Source: Symbiodinium kawagutii (taxonomy: Eukaryota > Sar > Dinophyceae > Suessiales > Symbiodiniaceae). From it: DNA of 64,000 nucleotides. How positions within the stretch are numbered: the first letter of the stretch is position 1; every line of letters begins with the position of its first letter. Positions 44,133 to 56,499 of this stretch are shown piece by piece. The notes beneath the pieces were generated by a model, which was not told the origin of the DNA, did not search any database, and saw nothing but the letters and a program-made list of their open reading frames with translations. The stretch spans positions 168,447-232,446 of the forward strand of contig VSDK01006288.1 in assembly GCA_009767595.1 (NCBI GenBank), written 5' to 3'. The position numbers were made by a program, and so were the translations under genes.

Positions 44133-44454
44133 TTTGAAACGAAAAGGAAAAACATCCATCGAACGGATCAAGGAAAGCGGCGATCGAACAAATGGATCAT
44201 TCAAACGTAGGATAACAATTCAAACCACGACAAACATCACCAGTCACAATAAACTACCATTACCAATGAAACAACTAACAAACCATGGCCAAGAGTCATC
44301 AAATAACCACTCATATCAACTATTAACCACTATAATCCCCTTAACATTGCCCTGCGAGTCATCAAATCACCAACTGGTACTTGTTGAACCATTCTTGTCG
44401 ATCATCAATCCCTCACTTTGACCAGAACTAATGGTTGTAACCCCTGTAGTTGCT

Positions 44455-44640
44455 TATTCTCCCCTTTTTTAATCCATTGTTAACCACTATAAACCATACT
44501 AAACCACCATAAACCATAGTTAACCACTATAAAACATACTAAACCACAATAAACCATAGTTAACCATAGAAAAACTATAATCAACCATACTTAACTATAG
44601 AAAATCCATAGTTAACCACTATCAACCATAGTTAACCCTA
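44455..44640. repeat. AAACCATAGTTAACCACTAT low-complexity tract
   Basis: Degenerate units of about 10-13 bp with no coding signal. Confidence 0.7.
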
Positions 44641-44694
44641 GAAAATCCCATGGTTTCCATTACAGAAACCCACCAAGCGCGTTTGGCCACCCAC

Positions 44695-44801
44695 CAGGTC
44701 ACCCCCGGGCACGGCGCCCGGCTCCGCCCAAGGCACGAGGAGAGGCTGCGACGGCGGCTGCTGCGGCTTCCCCTGGAGCTGATTCTGCTGCGGCTCTGTA
44801 T
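44695..44801 (-). CDS. Q/P-rich linker exon of unknown protein
   Basis: CTCTTGAAG| to GGTGACCTG|GTGGGTGG, two bases plus 35 codons, GC3 about 85%: TEPQQNQLQGKPQQPPSQPL then LVPWAEPGAVPGGDL. Composition suggests a flexible linker. Confidence 0.55.
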
Positions 44802-44829
44802 CTTCAAGAGTTAGGATCAAATCTATATG

Positions 44830-45600
44830 CTAAGATGACTAATGGTTAATGCTTAATGGGTAATAGTGGTTATAGATTTAATAGTGGATAACTATATGCT
44901 AAGATTAATGGTTAATAATAACCCCCCCAATTAATGGTTAATGGCCAATGATTTAATGGTTAATGGTCAATTAGATACATCTTCAGATTTAATGGTTAAT
45001 GGTTAATGATAAGGTATAATAACTAACAGTTGTTGGGGATCTACCAGCTATAAATGGCCAGATACAGTATCTTCAGATGTTTGCATATTAGATGTATCTA
45101 ATATCTAAAAATAAATATCTATATATATATACATATCTAAATATAAATATGAAAATATATATGTAAAATGTATATATTAATTAGATGTTTACATATTAGA
45201 TATATCTAATATCAATCAATACGGAGCTGGGGACCGTGGCTAAGCGTTGAGCAGGTTATTGATGGTCAATACAAGGTGCGCCCTAAACGTTAGCTAAGTT
45301 GGCTTACAACTAGGGTACCAGTTATCGTAGATATAACTATAGTCAAATGGCTTATTAATCAACTTATAACCAGGGGGGCCCACCCTGTATACAGTATCCA
45401 GATGTTTCTATTTATACTGTATCTATATCTAATTCTACATCTGATATATTCATAGTTTTACTTATATCATGTGTACACTTCAAAATGAAGATGTACATAT
45501 ATAATTATATAAATGTAAATATTCATATTTATATATATAATATATATTTATATATATATTATATACATACATGCATACCATCAATTTCTTTGACATGTCC
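44830..45600. other. AT-rich spacer or intron
   Basis: ATATATAT, TAGATATATCTAATAT and TTAATGGTTAATGG tracts; no coding island. Confidence 0.6.
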
Positions 45601-45814
45601 ATGATTATCCATGATTCACTACCATCGCAGTGAAACGTCATCCACCACAGCGATCAACCACATTCTTTCACCATTTTCGAGCATTCACCACCATCTTCAC
45701 CAGCCGCATCAAGAACCATCGCTATTGACAACCTGAAAACGATTCACCACAAGTATCACAACATTTCCCATGGCGTGAACCTGAAAAAAAAATCGGATGG
45801 TAAACTTTCGAAGC

Positions 45815-46006
45815 TCCCCAGCCATGTGTGGCAGTTCCCAGCCGCCCATGTCAGCCACATCGCCCCACCACTGGGGATGTCCCTACGGCTCCCAGCCGTG
45901 GGCATCCACCCGCGCCCGCTGCTGCGCGTGGCCATCCACCCGCGCCTGCTGCTGCGCCGCGTGGGCGTGTGCCCGGTGACCTCTTCGCCGAAGTTCACTT
46001 CGCTCA
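45815..46006 (-). CDS. very GC-rich exon candidate
   Basis: Pyrimidine-rich acceptor CCACCCTGCCTCAG| favours minus: SEVNFGEEVTGHTPTRRSSR then RGWMATRSSGRGWMP, with two RGWM units. GC3 near 90% on both strands, so plus (RPLLRVAIHPRLLLRR) cannot be excluded. The donor is not found. Confidence 0.4.
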
Positions 46007-46859
46007 CTGAGGCAGGGTGGCAGGACGTGTGTCACCAGTGGTTCTTAGGTGGGGTTGATGATATTTAGTGATATTTAGTCATTTTAATGATGGTTCTTAT
46101 ATGGTGAAAGATGGTTGTTGATGATGGTTGATGATGGTTAATTAATGATGGTTGGTGATGGTAAGAAATAGCTAATGGTGGTTAATAATGGCACGCACCC
46201 ATATACATATGTATGTAAATATTTGGAAATATATGTCACGATATTTTGTGAGAATGGTTTACAGCACTGACTCTAAATGAAGGGTTTACACCTATCCGAT
46301 CTGATTATCATGTATGACGAATTGACCAGGGATTGTCATTCTCACTGGCATATGATCTGAATGAAACACCAGGGATTATCCCATGACTCAGTTCGAAACT
46401 GATGCTGGTGCGAACAATGATCATATGTCACTGTAAGAGGATATATGTAGTTATAGTCAACTCCGATCGTGAATCACCATTATATAGTCTTACAACCATG
46501 ATTTACTTTAATAAAATTGATAGTCAGTGAATAACCATCATACAGTTGCATAAACATGATGATGTTTCTATAACTTTGGCTAATGACTATGGTTGACGAT
46601 AAGCTGGTGAATAACTCTGATGATGCTTCATGATCACGTGGAACTGGTGAACAGCTGACTGCTGAGCTTGTCACTGAGGCTTCAGGCGATTGAAAATGGT
46701 CAATGAATCGCTTGAATGGACAGTAGTGGTGGCTGATAGTGGATTCTGATGCTTCATCATGGTCAATAATTAGCTTACCCAGAGATAAATGATGATGAAG
46801 TTACTGAACTATTATTACTAACCATCATTATGGTCCATCATGGTAAAGAATCGTAAGTA

Positions 46860-47020
46860 AAGAAGCTCACAATGATGCAGTTGATGCAGTTGATACGGAA
46901 ATGCTCTGGCAGAAATGAACCTGTCCGTTTGAAGTTGCGTGCGGCCGCAAGACATGAGAGTTCTCCCAACTGTCAAGAAAAAGTGTTTCCATCATGTACT
47001 GGTCAATCATGAATAATGAT
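46860..47020 (-). CDS. coding-like island, product unknown
   Basis: The minus frame reads LDSWENSHVLRPHATSNGQV then HFCQSIS. Borders uncertain. Confidence 0.25.
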
Positions 47021-47162
47021 GGATCACAATGCTTTATACTGATGATTGATAATGTCTGATGCTTGATGAAGCTTCCTGCTTCATCCTTTCTTACTGATGA
47101 AGAATGCTTAGCAATCACTATAGGTTGACTTGTTTACCAGTAATGACTGGGACAAGCCGTCA

Positions 47163-47264
47163 CTGGTTGGTGGTTTCAGCCTTTATGAAAAATGTGCTTG
47201 TCAACCAACCAACTATTTGTTAAGACATGTGGGAATATAGAAACTGTTCAAAACCAACAACCAA
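47163..47264. repeat. family C element
   Basis: CTGGTTGGTGGTTTCAGCC to AAAACCAACAACCA, with GTGCTTGTCAACCAACCA inside. Confidence 0.65.
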
Positions 47265-47654
47265 TGGTCGTTTAACCATTGATGTTGGTCATTCTTCCCC
47301 GTTATTAACCATCATGAATGGCTGCTATAACTCCCATAAAACCTCTCAAATCTTCTCAACCCATCTCGATGTAAATTCTTGATGTCTTATGCTTTGCTAC
47401 CCCCCCTTTGCTAACCGCCCCTTGAGGGTTATATGACATTATTATGTAATCATTATTAATTAATGGTTATAAATCCAATAAAACCCTATAAATTATTATG
47501 TAATCATTGTTGATGGTTATAGATCCAATTATAAATCCCATAAAACCCTATAAATTATTATGTAATTAATCATCATAAATTCTTATAAATCCATGTAAAT
47601 CCAATAGAACCCTGTAAAACCATCATCGGACACTGGGTGAGCCCCACAGATCAC

Positions 47655-47759
47655 CTGCCTTTGTCAGGTGACGCTCCTTTAGGACTTGGCATTGCCACAC
47701 GACGATACCCGTCGTTCCGAGTTTGTGAATTCAATGTGACGACTGGCTGCACGGCACTG
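47655..47759 (-). CDS. exon of unknown protein
   Basis: ATGACCAG| to AAAGGCAG|GTGATC, 34 codons with split codons at both ends: SAVQPVVTLNSQTRNDGYRR then VAMPSPKGASPDKG. Confidence 0.5.
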
Positions 47760-48054
47760 CTGGTCATCGCGTGGATGTTTGGATTCTCTGGTGAAACCCG
47801 AATTCAATGTGGTTAGTTAGCACAATTAAGGGATGAGTAATTAGCAACTAATTCATTGAACTAATTGTTCAAAGAACCTTGAGCATATGATGAGGGACCA
47901 ATTGAGCAATGATAAATCAACAATGATGAACGAGTAATTATTCATGATAGCAAATATTCTCATGAGCAATCATTAGTGAGCAATGATCAAAAATCAGACA
48001 TTCCAGGTGATTTCTAGTATAAATGACATTATGAAAATTGAAGTATCCGAAGAT

Positions 48055-48245
48055 ACTGAAGATGCCAAAGTTGAGCGAAAAATTGAGATGCCAAAGTCAC
48101 TCAGACTCTCGTCACCGCTGTGTACCGAGTCCCCAAAACCCCAAAAAAATCCGGCTGCGGCCGACCGCAGAGGGACCCGCGCCCCGCTGAGCCGTAGAGT
48201 CCGCAACAAGCCGTGGCGAGCTCAGAATACGAAGCAGCTTTGGAG
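48055..48245. CDS. coding-like island, strand unresolved
   Basis: Minus reads LRLSGARVPLRSAAAGFFWG or ELATACCGLYGSAGRGSL; plus reads RGTRAPLSRRVRNKPWRAQN. No decisive splice sites. Confidence 0.3.
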
Positions 48246-48369
48246 TTGCATCAGCGGATTGTATATCATCGAATAATTAGTCAACCAACCATTTGTGAAT
48301 AATCACTAGGGAAAATAAAAAATGTTTGAAACCACCAACCAGAAAAGGTTTTTGGAGTTACAAGCATCT

Positions 48370-48620
48370 TCTTGGTTAAATCATCATTTTGGTTCTAAAC
48401 AAGTGGATTGACCCATCTTCTTGGTTCTGAGCATGTGGATTAACCAATCTTCTTGGTTAAACCACCGCCTTGGCCACCATCTTGGTTAAACCACTATCTT
48501 GCTTAAATCACCATTTCGGTCGTAAGCAAGTGAATAACCATGCTTTTGGTTCTGAGCAAGTGGATTGACCATCTTCTTGGCTAAACCAGCATCTTTGCTC
48601 AACCACCATCTTGATTCCAT
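48370..48620. repeat. TTCTTGGTTAAACCACC minisatellite
   Basis: Degenerate copies of CATCTTCTTGGTTAAACCA and TTGGTTCTGAGCAAGTGGAT alternate irregularly. Confidence 0.75.
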
Positions 48621-48627
48621 AGCATAT

Positions 48628-48755
48628 AAAGGTTTCTCCTACTAGGGGGCCATATGGGGTCCCCCAAATCATCCATCCGAATTATACTATAGTCATTTAA
48701 TTATAGTAGTAAACCAACCACTTTGTTGGGTCCCATATTTTGAGAAGCAACCATA
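48628..48755. repeat. family A element
   Basis: AGGTTTCTCCTACTAGGGGG to CATATTTTGAGAAGCAACC, core AGTAGTAAACCAACCA. Confidence 0.65.
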
Positions 48756-48849
48756 TAGAGGTTGTGGTTGTAATCAATGGTAGCTTACGACTGCTGGAAA
48801 CGGAGCGCCTGGAACAAACACGGCGTCTTTGTTGAAACATTGTAGGGCA

Positions 48850-48965
48850 AACATCGGGAAAACGTTGGAAAACCTAGGGAAACATGGGAAAACCTTGGGA
48901 AAACCTAAGACCTTGGGAAAACCTTGGGAAAACCTTTGGAAAACCTTTGGAAAACCTTCGCGTAG
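48850..48965. repeat. GGGAAAACCTTG 12-13-bp minisatellite
   Basis: About nine copies of GGGAAAACCTTG / GGAAAACCTTTG. The overlapping minus-strand frame with repeated FPKVF is a consequence. A possible minus-strand exon (DSDFCQRLRRRIAGRSLDQS) adjoins at 49010-49130. Confidence 0.85.
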
Positions 48966-49439
48966 GGAAATCAAAGGGAAAACATGACGAAACCTTGTGG
49001 TCAATCTCTGTTGAAACACCGGATTTCTGGACCCGGAGCCCTTTGGATTGATCAAGTGATCGGCCAGCAATGCGGCGCCGCAACCTTTGACAGAAATCGC
49101 TGTCCCGCGCCCATCGTTTTGCCGGTGGTTTCGCAAAACAAGGCACCCAAAACAATGTTGGATCATTTACTATGAATGATTATCAAATTTTAGTTCGGTA
49201 ATAATCATGTGTTTTTAATGTATGCTCATAATTAATAAATCACTTTAGATCATATCAATGATCAATATAAAAGTTTGATTTGGGGGGCCTGATATCCCTA
49301 TGATTTGAGAAAGCACCAACTGTTGTTGTCCATAACCCCCTTCTACGTCGTCCCTGTTACCTCCCGAGAAATTGAATCACCAGCATCATTGCATCATCAC
49401 CACCATCATCCGTTGTCTATCACCAGCTATAACCATCAC

Positions 49440-49795
<356 letters not shown>

Positions 49796-49907
49796 TCTAT
49801 AACCATCAATCATCATCAACACGTATTACCATCTATTACCATCCATCACCATCAGCATCCTCATCCTCATCACCACCACCATCATCCATCACTGCCACGT
49901 CACCCAC

Positions 49908-49978
49908 CAAGGAAGAGCGCGAATCGGATCTGCTCACGAACTTGCTTCACCTCGCGGGCAGCGGACCGTGGGGCATCC
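49908..49978 (-). CDS. exon candidate, product unknown
   Basis: GTTGCTTAG| to TTCCTTG|GTGGGTG, 23 codons with split codons at both ends: DAPRSAAREVKQVREQIRFA then LFL. A plus reading (EERESDLLTNLLHLAGSGPW) ending at ACG|GTGGGG competes. Confidence 0.42.
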
Positions 49979-50270
49979 CTAAGCAACCAACGGTGGGGTG
50001 GGATCCCGTGGTTGGAGGGGCATCACCCTATCAATTGCTGCCGCCTTCCGTGCTTGGAGGGCACCAATCATTGCAAAAAGAAAGCTTGATCATGCGGAAG
50101 AACGACCAACGATCAGCTACAATCGTATGATTCTTGTGATGCTCCGCTGGTGATTGGTCCAAGGCATCATAGGGCACCTTGAGTCACAATTACGATGTGC
50201 TCGTGAAGCTTGCGTGGACGAATGTCACTGGCGAAGCCCGTCTTTGTAGCCCTTGGACCTGGAACTGAGG

Positions 50271-50316
<46 letters not shown>

Positions 50317-50879
50317 GTCGTCATCTTTTTAATCATTGTTATCGTTGTCCTGACCATCATGGTCATCATCTTCGACACCAAAGATTGGCAGCAAAGCCTC
50401 TGGCAACCTCTCTCCTTTCGTGTGTCCTTCATGTTCACCAAGCACTCAGCATATTCACCATGGAAGGCATGCACGAGTTCACAACTGAAACCCTTCATCC
50501 AGACGACCATGTTGAAAATTGCTCGGTCACAGCCATAAGATCACAGTTTTGAATGATATCATAAGTGGTGACTAGTGCTTCAGAACAATGGTAACATTAT
50601 AACCAGTGATTAACCAATGAACATTGGTAATGATAATAAACACGATAAACAATTAGTTGAATAGTAATTCTAGTAGTTGCCACTAGCAATCGTGAATGAT
50701 CAGTGATCGACCAGGAGTAATGATAATTGGTGGCTAATGAATGCTGGTGCATCATCTCTTGATGATCACGGGAAATCATATCACCTGCCAACATAATCAA
50801 TGGTCAAGCAGCACAAGACGGTTGGTGCCACGCTACACAAAGATGGTGGTTGGTTTAGTCCTACCGCAGCTGGTTGATA

Positions 50880-51330
50880 AGATATGTTGCCTGACCAAAC
50901 CTACGTTTTTGCTTGCTCAAATCAGTATGTTTTGACCTTGGCACATGTGAGAAGCCGCTGGATGGACAAGCAACAGCAACTCGAGAAAAAAACAAGACAG
51001 GACTTCAACTACCCAGATACTTCCAACCAAATCAAAAACACCTCGGGTGCAGTTTTCCCCAGGCAACGATCTCCAGAGTTGCAACCGCGGACTCTGAGCT
51101 GCGCCTTGCCCGGGTAGAGGTTCACCGAAGGAAAATTCGTCATGAACCTCGAGCAACGAGGAAGGTCCGCGACAGGAGATGATCGGTTGGATACGCAACG
51201 TATGGGTGCAACTGCTGTTGCCATCTTTCAACGTTGTCACATGCCTGGCAATTCCGATGACCTCAAGGCTTACTCTGAGTTTAGATCATATGGCAAGCAT
51301 CCCTTCGTTTCGAAGAGCATTTGCCGCTGG
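50880..51330. CDS. coding-like region, strand unresolved
   Basis: It lacks low-complexity words. Plus frames read RSRWMDKQQQLEKKTRQDFN and SRVATADSELRLARVEVHRR; minus reads VNLYPGKAQLRVRGCNSGDR. Confidence 0.3.
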
Positions 51331-51588
51331 TAACATTCCCAAGTGATATTGGCCACCAGGGCGGCTACCAGATAATCTCCCACGGTATCATGTGGCCGCC
51401 TATCATGGCTAGGTTTTTGCCACCATCATATGTCCACTGCAGTGTCCACTGCATCTGGCGGATATTGTTGGTGTGTTGCTATAGATGACCAGTAGCCCCT
51501 TAGATGACTAACCACCTTAAGAGGACCTTAAAAAAATTGGATCATTGACCTCTCAACCCCTCGCGAGCATGATCTCACACCCCACCAC

Positions 51589-51700
51589 CGTGCCAAGGAA
51601 CGCTGGTTGAAGGTCCGCCCCTTCCAGCATCACGCTGGGGCAGTGCAGCTTATCCTCGGGACCAGCTGGAGCTGTTGCGGGGAACCGGAAAATCTGCAGC
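51589..51700 (-). CDS. exon of unknown protein next to a family A element
   Basis: Acceptor CCACCATCAG|, donor GGCACG|GTGGTG, one base plus 37 codons at high GC3: LQIFRFPATAPAGPEDKLHC then PSVMLEGADLQPAFLGT. The acceptor lies directly against the end of the family A copy. Confidence 0.6.
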
Positions 51701-51704
51701 CTGA

Positions 51705-51812
51705 TGGTGGTTTCGACCAGCCAGGACTTGGGGATCCCCCAAGTTACGGTTGGTCTATTCCTATAAGTGACCAGTATGGGATGATTTTGGGGTATGACTT
51801 GAGAAACAGCCT
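51705..51812. repeat. family A element
   Basis: GGTGGTTTCGACCAGCCAGG to GGGGTATGACTTGAGAAACA. Confidence 0.65.
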
Positions 51813-52334
51813 AGTGAATCTGCTTGCTCGAACCTTTGGTGACCCTATTTTTTCTGCGGATCGGTGATTTCAGCATCAGTTCGAAGAGTTTCATAGGTTT
51901 TCCCACCAGAATCCAGTGACCACAGGGAAAATCAGAACCCAGGACACCCACAGTGCGTAATCGAGCACCATTGACCATCAATGTTTGCCATCAACGATCC
52001 TTTTTTCATGGTTTAAGCAAAATGTTCACCCTTTGAAAAAACGATGGTTGACAACTGCTAGCTCATCGACACTAGAACACGACCTCTGATTTGGCATAGG
52101 TGCTTTGCAGAGGTGTGGAGGGCCGGTGATTTTTTGGCTACAGGATCATTGTCAAGGAACCATCTGTGAGCCCTAAATCAACCACTACTCAACCACAACT
52201 CCACCATAAATCCACCATCACTCAACCATAAATCAACCATCAATCACAATCAATCATGGTCAATGAACCATTCATCCACCGTTGATTAAGCATCCACAAC
52301 CATCGTTGGTTCTTCTCCACGTTGCCATGACCAC

Positions 52335-52428
52335 CCTGGCGCGCCCTGGGCACCCCGGCGAAGTCGCTCTTGATCCACTGCGGTGACCGGAAGGCCGGGA
52401 ACTGCGTGCCGTGGCACGGTGTCCAAGG
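52335..52428 (-). CDS. exon of unknown protein
   Basis: CTGGGGCAG| to GCCAGG|GTGGTC, 31 codons plus one base, GC3 about 90%: PWTPCHGTQFPAFRSPQWIK then SDFAGVPRARQ. Open upstream as well (GCSHLLGQ), so the true acceptor may be earlier. Confidence 0.55.
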
Positions 52429-53123
52429 CTGCCCCAGCAGGTGGGAGCAGCCAGGTCATCGCCGGTCATCGCACAATTGCATTCGTATGAAGGTTCATAA
52501 GCAATTGTGCGATGACCTGATTGATTTGTGTTAGAATGACCTGGTCATTGTGCCAGGATGACCATTTAAGCCATTCATATGCTGATTCCTTCGCCAGAAT
52601 GGCCTTAAAGCTGGTTTCTTGACATGAAGATTCCCCAACCTGATTGATTTTGTACTTGATATGACTTGGGGGTCCCCCCACTTTTGAGAAACCGCCAGAA
52701 TGGCTAAGCTGGCAAACGAAGCTGGTTTCATAAGCTGGTTAAAAAGCTGGTAACGACAGGGTCTGGTTCGTAATAAGTTTATAGCCATTACCAGTACTAA
52801 TAGCACCAATAAGAAAACCGGGGATTCATTCACCAGTAGTGTTGATTGCTGATTGATTCACCGTAGTAGTACCAGCCATGGATCGTAGGGTTGATGTAAG
52901 GTTCCTCAGCACTGGCAACGTAGAATCAACAGCCACGACTTCTTAATCAACAGCCATGGGCCTTCACGATTTGCTGGAGAAATTGACCATTCTACCAAAT
53001 GGAAGATCAGCTTTGAAATATTCAGAATGCTTGGGGGGGGGAAATATTCCAACCTGAAACAAAATTCCATTCGGGGCCCATCTTTGCGGGGAAACAAAAT
53101 TCGATTTCGCTAGGGCTAGCCTC

Positions 53124-53219
53124 ATGTGGCAGTGGGTCAAAACCCCGTACCCCTGGTTCCCCCATCATAAACCAATGTTTTCCCTATTATTGGTTGGTTA
53201 ATATTGACCCATAGCCATG
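53124..53219. repeat. family B element
   Basis: ATGTGGCAGTGGGTCAAAAC to TATTGACCCATAGCCAT, the shortest intact copy. Confidence 0.75.
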
Positions 53220-53357
53220 TGTCACCAACACTGGAGATAGTCCAACGAACCATGGACAAAGCTGCGAAACATCGGTTGATACCTGGGTACCACAGCTGTT
53301 TCTGTTCGTCAAACGGTTGGGATCTCCCCCTTCCTTGGAAGGCTTGGCCCGCAACCA

Positions 53358-53462
53358 CTAGTTGGAGGTTGTCCCCAAATCGTCCTTTATAACTATTGAT
53401 AGGAATAAATAGGAATAAACCATCCATAACTTTGGGGTCCCCAAACTGGCTTCAGAAACAGC
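53358..53462. repeat. family A element
   Basis: ACTAGTTGGAGGTTGTCCCC to CCAAACTGGCTTCAGAAACA. Confidence 0.55.
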
Positions 53463-53643
53463 CATGTCCATGTCTACCACTACTCAACCATGAAAAAGCA
53501 TCATCAAGCATCATCAACCATGGTCGGCCAATTCTAACCAGCTCATCAATAAGGAGTTTCTCAACCATTAGTAATTAAGCACCCTCAACCAGCAAACTGT
53601 TCGCCACTACCAGCTCATGAAGCCAACCAACCACCCAACCAAC

Positions 53644-53748
53644 CAGCGCCTCCACCCGTTCCTCCGGGGGTAGATCGCCATACGGAGCCATGGTAACGGT
53701 CCCACGGATCCACCGGGCAGCGCACCACTGGGCGCAGTCACCGAGGTG
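53644..53748 (-). CDS. exon of unknown protein
   Basis: CTCCTGGAAG| to GAGGCGCTG|GTTGGTTGG: exactly 35 codons, phase 0: HLGDCAQWCAARWIRGTVTM then APYGDLPPEERVEAL. Very strong codon bias. Confidence 0.62.
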
Positions 53749-54024
53749 CTTCCAGGAGGTGTTGGATGATGGTGCGCGGGGGTTGGATGGGTATAGCTGA
53801 GCTGAGTATAACTGGTTGGTGAGCTGATTGATGATGGCTAATGAGCTGCCATTCATGCTGGTACTGATGGTTTTTGATTATGTGTAGTGTCCCATGGTGA
53901 CTAGTGATTCATCATGGCTCATCGCCGTGGATGATGGATGCTTCACCAGCCTCGTGCTTGCTTACGATGTAGCACTGGTATCTCCTTAGGATCCTTCCTG
54001 CTGGCGTTCACGAGTATGGGATAC

Positions 54025-54177
54025 CCATGGCACCAGCAGCTTTGCAGGCTGTGGCCTCAGCATTTTCTTTCAAAGCTTGGGCCAAGACCCGCGGGTTCAA
54101 CTTCAGTGGCACACCTGTTATTTCAAGCATCCACTTGAGCCCAGCGTCGCATAGAACTTCGCTTGGAATCTCAGTTC
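54025..54177 (-). CDS. exon of unknown protein
   Basis: TTGTTTGGAAG| then TEIPSEVLCDAGLKWMLEIT, GVPLKLNPRVLAQALKENAE and ATACKAAGAM to a GT donor at ATGG|GTATCC (an earlier one is CTG|GTGCC). Looks like part of a soluble enzyme; family not recognised. Confidence 0.55.
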
Positions 54178-54637
54178 CTTCCAAACAAGAAGCCTCCTCC
54201 AAAACCCTGCCAGGTAATGTTCGTTCAGAATGAACTTTCCCCGCAGCTGTCTCTTTTTCGCGAAGGCGCGAAGGTCACCGTGCCACCCATTTTTTGATGG
54301 CCAAGATCCATGGTGGTGCGGTCACGAAAACTGGGTGATGTTTTCAGCCCAAAAAGCGTGGTTCTTTGCCGCTGATTGTTGGTGGCTTCTCAAGCGACAT
54401 CCGAGCTGGTCAAATCGGGGGCTGGAGTCGTAGAGATGGAATGGGGGTCAACGGTTGATCTACGGGTCTTCCATAACCATTATATTCCTAGTATGGTTGG
54501 TTATAAATATCAATGTTTATAGTGTATCACTTAATCCATTTATGGTATAGTTAACCATTTATAACTTATTCATTGTATAGTTCACCATTTATATCTATCA
54601 ATAAGCGATCATCATCTCAGTGAAAAACCACCAGCAC

Positions 54638-54751
54638 CCCGTGGAAGATCTTGATTTTCGCTCCGTCAGCGAGGTGTTCCGACTCCTGAGGCAGTGGACC
54701 TGCCCGGAACCTCCTGAACTTCGTTGGGAGATAGGCACTTCCCTGGTACAC
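54638..54751 (-). CDS. exon of unknown protein
   Basis: TCAACTGCTAG| to TTCCACGGG|GTGCTGG: exactly 38 codons, phase 0: VYQGSAYLPTKFRRFRAGPL then PQESEHLADGAKIKIFHG. Confidence 0.6.
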
Positions 54752-55399
54752 CTAGCAGTTGAGACAAGGTGGGCCCCCAACCACTTCGCTTAGTTGATTT
54801 ATAACTGACTTAACTGGGGTGATTTCTACCAGGGGTGGCCCACCCTGTAGCTGCTGCTTTCATGTCAACATGGGCTGACAACGATCAACAAGAACGGTTG
54901 ATGGCCACCATACGGGGAATATCCATAGTGTTACATCATGTTACATCTACATTTAGAATAAACCACCCCCATTTATATACCTTAAATAGCTGGTGTTTCA
55001 CCAGCAACTAGGGTGGTATTGACATTGATCCTGGGTTTACATAATACTGACATTATTGATCATTCATATATTGCCAAATGAACCTTACTGTCAATATTGC
55101 TTTTGAACACTCAAAACTTTTTACTTTCACAGCAAAACCGAACATGCTCGAAACGGATCTCTGGGGTCACCTATTTACGGCCCTGCCGGGCCTGGAACGT
55201 TTTTGGGACAGCCATCGGAAGCGAGAAGGGTCTTCCTCCCAAACCCTGGATGATTACCCTGGGATTACCCAGGGTTTTTCCTGCCAAAGTAAATGTGGTA
55301 AACGCTAAACTGTCAATGGAAGAATCCGTTTCCATCGGTATCCACAACCTGGCCTCCCGATGGGAAAGCGGTGCCCCGAATTTTCCCATCAAGGCACGT

Positions 55400-55494
55400 T
55401 GACCCAGTCGGCCACGAAGTGCGCTCTTGCCTCGTGGGCGCCTGGATGAACGGCATGGGGCAGCGGGTCCCGGGTGCGCACCGGTGATCAACGG
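55400..55494 (-). CDS. exon candidate, possibly terminal
   Basis: The minus frame reads RTRDPLPHAVHPGAHEARAH then FVADW, before GTCAACGTGCC (donor) or a TGA four codons later. GC3 about 76%. Confidence 0.45.
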
Positions 55495-55864
55495 CTGACC
55501 GGTGGATGTGGCTTGGAAGGAATTGACCATGGTGAACTCTGAAGTTTTTATGGTTAAGACTTGTATAAATGACAGTGGTTGACAATTGACCAGTGGTTGG
55601 GAAACTGTATTGTCATGATTGTTGAGAAGTACCATTCATCATGGTTATCAACCATTATCAACCGCGGGTGCCGCATTTAGGGCACACCTGCAGCGTCGAA
55701 AGAAAGCAGGTGCTGGAAAACCATTCTGTGATTCACCTAGCCAATATAAAGCACAATGGGCCATCATTACAATAGACAATAGTAACGTGCTAAAATCAAG
55801 AAAATCGACTATTGTGAATGATAGCCTTTTCTTGTACAAATGATTCTCACATTTTCGCTGGCTG

Positions 55865-55967
55865 GTGTTTTTCAACCCCTATAACCTCAATATGAGTCAA
55901 CCAACCAACCAACTATTTGTAAATACAATTGGGAAAGCAAGAAATGTCAATAAAACCACCAACCAAC
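55865..55967. repeat. family C element, left end degraded
   Basis: AGTCAACCAACCAACCAACT...GGGAAAGCAAGAAATG...AAACCACCAACCA. Confidence 0.6.
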
Positions 55968-56231
55968 AGTTGTTTAACCATTGTTGTTGGTTATTCTTCC
56001 CTATTATCAACAAGTATGAATGGTTGTAACCCCAAAAACTCTATAAAACCACCAGCCAGTACTACTAGAAGCACTATTGTTGCTTTTTATCCCCAATGAT
56101 TAAGATCATATATTTTATGCACTACTAGCCATGACTAACCATGATATACCATGATCAACCACCAGCCCAGTTCTGTGTTAAAACTGCACCCATAACGAGA
56201 CAAATCACCGGCGCGGCGCCCGCCTGCAAAC

Positions 56232-56297
56232 CTCGTTGATGATGTTCGAAACCTGCGGCTGCGAGCTGGAACTCGGCAGGGGCTTGTCACAAGTGGC
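56232..56297 (-). CDS. exon of unknown protein
   Basis: GCAACGGCAG| to ATCAACGAG|GTTTGC: exactly 22 codons, phase 0: ATCDKPLPSSSSQPQVSNII then NE. The acceptor is 15 bp from a perfect family A element. Confidence 0.55.
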
Positions 56298-56312
56298 CTG
56301 CCGTTGCCACAG

Positions 56313-56409
56313 GGTGGTTTCTCAAAATAGGGGACCCCTCAAATGGTTGGTTTATTAGAAATGACTATAAATGTATGATTTGGGGGTACCCCTATTTTGA
56401 GAAACCACC
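56313..56409. repeat. family A element, best-preserved copy
   Basis: A 97-bp element with 21-bp perfect terminal inverted repeats (GGTGGTTTCTCAAAATAGGG plus G, and its complement). The interior has GGTTGGTTTATTAGAAATG and GATTTGGGGGT. It could fold into a long hairpin and has no open frame. Confidence 0.88.
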
Positions 56410-56499
56410 ATATGGTGGTTGTGATGAACTACTAGAAGTGGTCATGTGATACGGACAGTGGTCCACTACTATAGCTGCTTACCCAGTAGTTCTATAACC

